DNA from: an uncultured Desulfobacterium sp.
Lineage (GTDB): Bacteria > Desulfobacterota > Desulfobacteria > Desulfobacterales > Desulfobacteraceae
Direction of reading: 5' to 3'
Assembly (NCBI GenBank): GCA_937124525.1
Contig: CAKZLA010000048.1
Span: 1-7,711, forward strand
DNA length: 7,711 nt
Shown: in pieces, positions 6,950 to 7,711 of the stretch
Position numbering within the stretch: position 1 is the stretch's first letter
Layout of the letters: each line of letters opens with the position of its first letter
The notes under the pieces: model-generated
Database searches by the model: none
What the model was told of the DNA's origin: nothing
Seen by the model: only the letters and a program-made list of their open reading frames with translations
Translations under genes and position numbers: made by a program

Positions 6950-6981
6950 GTAGGAGGTGTATTGCCGCGAATTTAGAAGGC

Positions 6982-7093
6982 GGCATCCCGTACCAGCTGT
7001 ATCCCGGCACCCGAATCCACTGCTGCCGCTGCTCCCTTCCAGGCCTGACGGGGTTAACAGTTTATCGTCGCGAGAGTGCCGATACGGAACACC
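6982..7093 (-). ncRNA. ffs: Bacterial small signal recognition particle RNA (4.5S RNA)
   Basis: The minus strand contains the SRP core GTCAGG, then tetraloop GGAA (plus 7037-7040), then GGGAGCAGCGG, which is the symmetric-loop hairpin that binds Ffh. Downstream comes GGTGCCGGGATACAGCTGG, matching the conserved 3' part of 4.5S RNA. The ends are set by an 11-bp terminal stem: GGTGTTCCGTA (7093 to 7083) pairs with TACGGGATGCC (6992 to 6982) with G-U pairs only as exceptions. The resulting 112 nt is close to the 114 nt of E. coli. The form (AACCCCGTCAGGC, GGAAGGGAGCA) resembles gammaproteobacterial versions. It lies 32 bases upstream of dnaX on the same strand, a common arrangement, and no terminator separates them. 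Exact ends are inferred from pairing. Confidence 0.93.
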
Positions 7094-7125
7094 ATAACCC
7101 CACCATTCTGGGGCCTGAACGCTCA

Positions 7126-7148
7126 GTGTGCAAGCACCATCTGCACAC
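7126..7148. repeat. Inverted repeat upstream of the SRP RNA gene
   Basis: GTGTGCA (7126-7132) and TGCACAC (7142-7148) are perfect 7-bp arms around 9 bases. The nearer arm is about 33 bases upstream of the inferred SRP RNA 5' end, that is, around the -35 region of its promoter. A smaller repeat, CCCCA (7098-7102) and TGGGG (7109-7113), lies between. Either could be regulatory; neither resembles a known site. Confidence 0.25.
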
Positions 7149-7453
7149 GAATTAGCAAAAATCCCAGAGACCGCATTCTGCCGCTCATGTTCCTGTCACA
7201 ATTGCTCGTAACGGCCCTCGTTGTCGACCTGGAGGCTGTCCGGGAATTACTTTCGTACTGTGAGGCGGTAGCTTGGTACTCTGAATCAGATTTTCTCGTC
7301 GAGTGAATTTTCCCGTCAATATTCGTCAACAAAGGTAAGTGATTGTTCTGCGCGCCAAAATTACGAAAAAATCTAGCCAGAGTATCGAATCCGCAGTAGA
7401 TCAGCCTGTTCACGGGCAAGAACCCAGGCGCGTTATCATGCACGGGTCATCAT
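7149..7453. other. Non-coding region between the divergent ffs and phoB genes
   Basis: About 300 bases with no recognisable gene. Two open frames cover it, one on each strand (minus 7123-7443 and plus 7076-7306). Their translations lack any domain, hydrophobic pattern or recognisable motif, have no ribosome-binding site, and overlap each other or the SRP RNA. I found no tRNA fold. No convincing -10/-35 pair for the SRP RNA could be fixed; TTCAGG-17-TATGGT is the nearest, but it places the -10 overlapping the inferred RNA start. Confidence 0.4.
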
Positions 7454-7471
7454 TGTAATGACTGTGTAATC
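7454..7471 (+). promoter_or_regulatory. Possible Pho box (PhoB binding site) upstream of phoB
   Basis: TGTAATG (7454-7460) and TGTAATC (7465-7471) form a direct repeat with an 11-base period and a 4-base spacer ACTG. This is the geometry of a Pho box, whose ideal half-site is CTGTCAT. The half-sites match only in part (TGTxAT). It ends 26 bases before the phoB start, so autoregulation by phosphate starvation would fit, but the short distance leaves little room for a leader. Confidence 0.4.
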
Positions 7472-7497
7472 ACTGCCGCATGCAAGTAAAAACCGAC

Positions 7498-7711
7498 ATG
7501 CCTGCCCATATTCTTTCAGTTGAAGACGAACCCGCTATTCGAGACATGATTCGATTCGCGCTGGAACGTCACGCCTTGGTCGTCCACGACGCAAGCACTA
7601 CATCAGAGGCACGCACATTGATGGCCAGTCAAAGTGTTAATCTGGCGCTGGTGGACTGGATGTTACCCGGCGGTAGCGGATTGGAATTCGTTCGTGCCCT
7701 GAGAAAGGATC
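7498..7711 (+). CDS. phoB: Phosphate regulon response regulator PhoB (5' part, cut by the window edge)
   Basis: Seventy-one codons of an OmpR/PhoB-family response regulator are visible. They cover most of the receiver domain: acidic residues Glu9, Asp10 and Glu11 (VEDEPAIRDMIRF), and phospho-acceptor Asp53 in LVDWMLPGGSG, which matches the same segment of E. coli PhoB at identical numbering. When phosphorylated by PhoR in low phosphate, PhoB activates the pho regulon. The DNA-binding domain lies beyond the window. I chose ATG 7498 because it aligns with the E. coli start; ATG 7480 is in frame and would add six residues. Neither has a Shine-Dalgarno sequence. Codon use and the sequence suggest a gammaproteobacterial origin. 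Confidence 0.88.
   Translation, partial: MPAHILSVEDEPAIRDMIRFALERHALVVHDASTTSEARTLMASQSVNLALVDWMLPGGSGLEFVRALRKD

Noticed and set aside
6951..6974. AGGAGGTG on the plus strand followed by a TTG
   Set aside because: The frame from TTG ends at a TAG after four codons, so it cannot start a gene.
7123..7443. Minus-strand frame of 106 codons between ffs and phoB
   Set aside because: No ribosome-binding site, no motif, biased to Ser, Arg, Thr and Asn; the composition resembles non-coding sequence. Kept only as part of the intergenic entry.

Overview
The window carries seven complete protein genes, one partial gene and one structural RNA. No mobile element, CRISPR array, tRNA or rRNA is visible. 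The left 6.6 kb looks like a Desulfobacterales-type (former Deltaproteobacteria) chromosome of medium GC with many G and C runs. The grounds are the gene families present (an HTH-plus-EIIA protein beside a CBS-tailed ClC, and a tandem universal stress protein) and the style of the DnaX body; this is from memory of the families, not a search. The last ~1 kb (small SRP RNA, start of phoB) looks gammaproteobacterial. Codon use and ribosome-binding-site style change inside the 5' part of dnaX, so the window may be a real recombinant locus or a chimeric metagenomic assembly.

Layout. 1-229: non-coding leader with a nested inverted repeat, a palindrome and a weak promoter. 230-2659 (+): a two-gene unit, an HTH/PTS-EIIA protein followed nine bases later by a ClC chloride channel/antiporter with two CBS domains. 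2660-2875: intergenic, with a nested inverted repeat and a possible promoter. 2876-3703 (+): tandem universal stress protein with one intact ATP loop. 3711-3733: a GC-rich hairpin between convergent genes. 3741-6949 (-): the replication/repair cluster dnaX - ybaB - recR - ykgJ, read right to left, with a perfect consensus sigma-70 promoter just upstream of ybaB. 6982-7093 (-): small SRP RNA (4.5S, ffs) directly upstream of dnaX. 7094-7497: non-coding region with a possible Pho box. 7498-7711 (+): 5' end of phoB, cut by the window edge.

How the genes fit together. ffs-dnaX-ybaB-recR is a widely conserved bacterial neighbourhood: the clamp-loader subunit, a nucleoid-associated protein and the RecFOR-pathway mediator, with a YkgJ-type cysteine-cluster protein overlapping recR at the end. 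The left pair suggests an anion transporter whose expression or activity may be tied to a PTS-like phosphorelay. That link is inferred from adjacency only.

I found no clearly new system. The points most worth checking are the discontinuity in dnaX, the EIIA-ClC pairing, the altered ClC selectivity and proton-path residues, and the dnaX start, which lacks a Shine-Dalgarno sequence and lies next to the SRP RNA.
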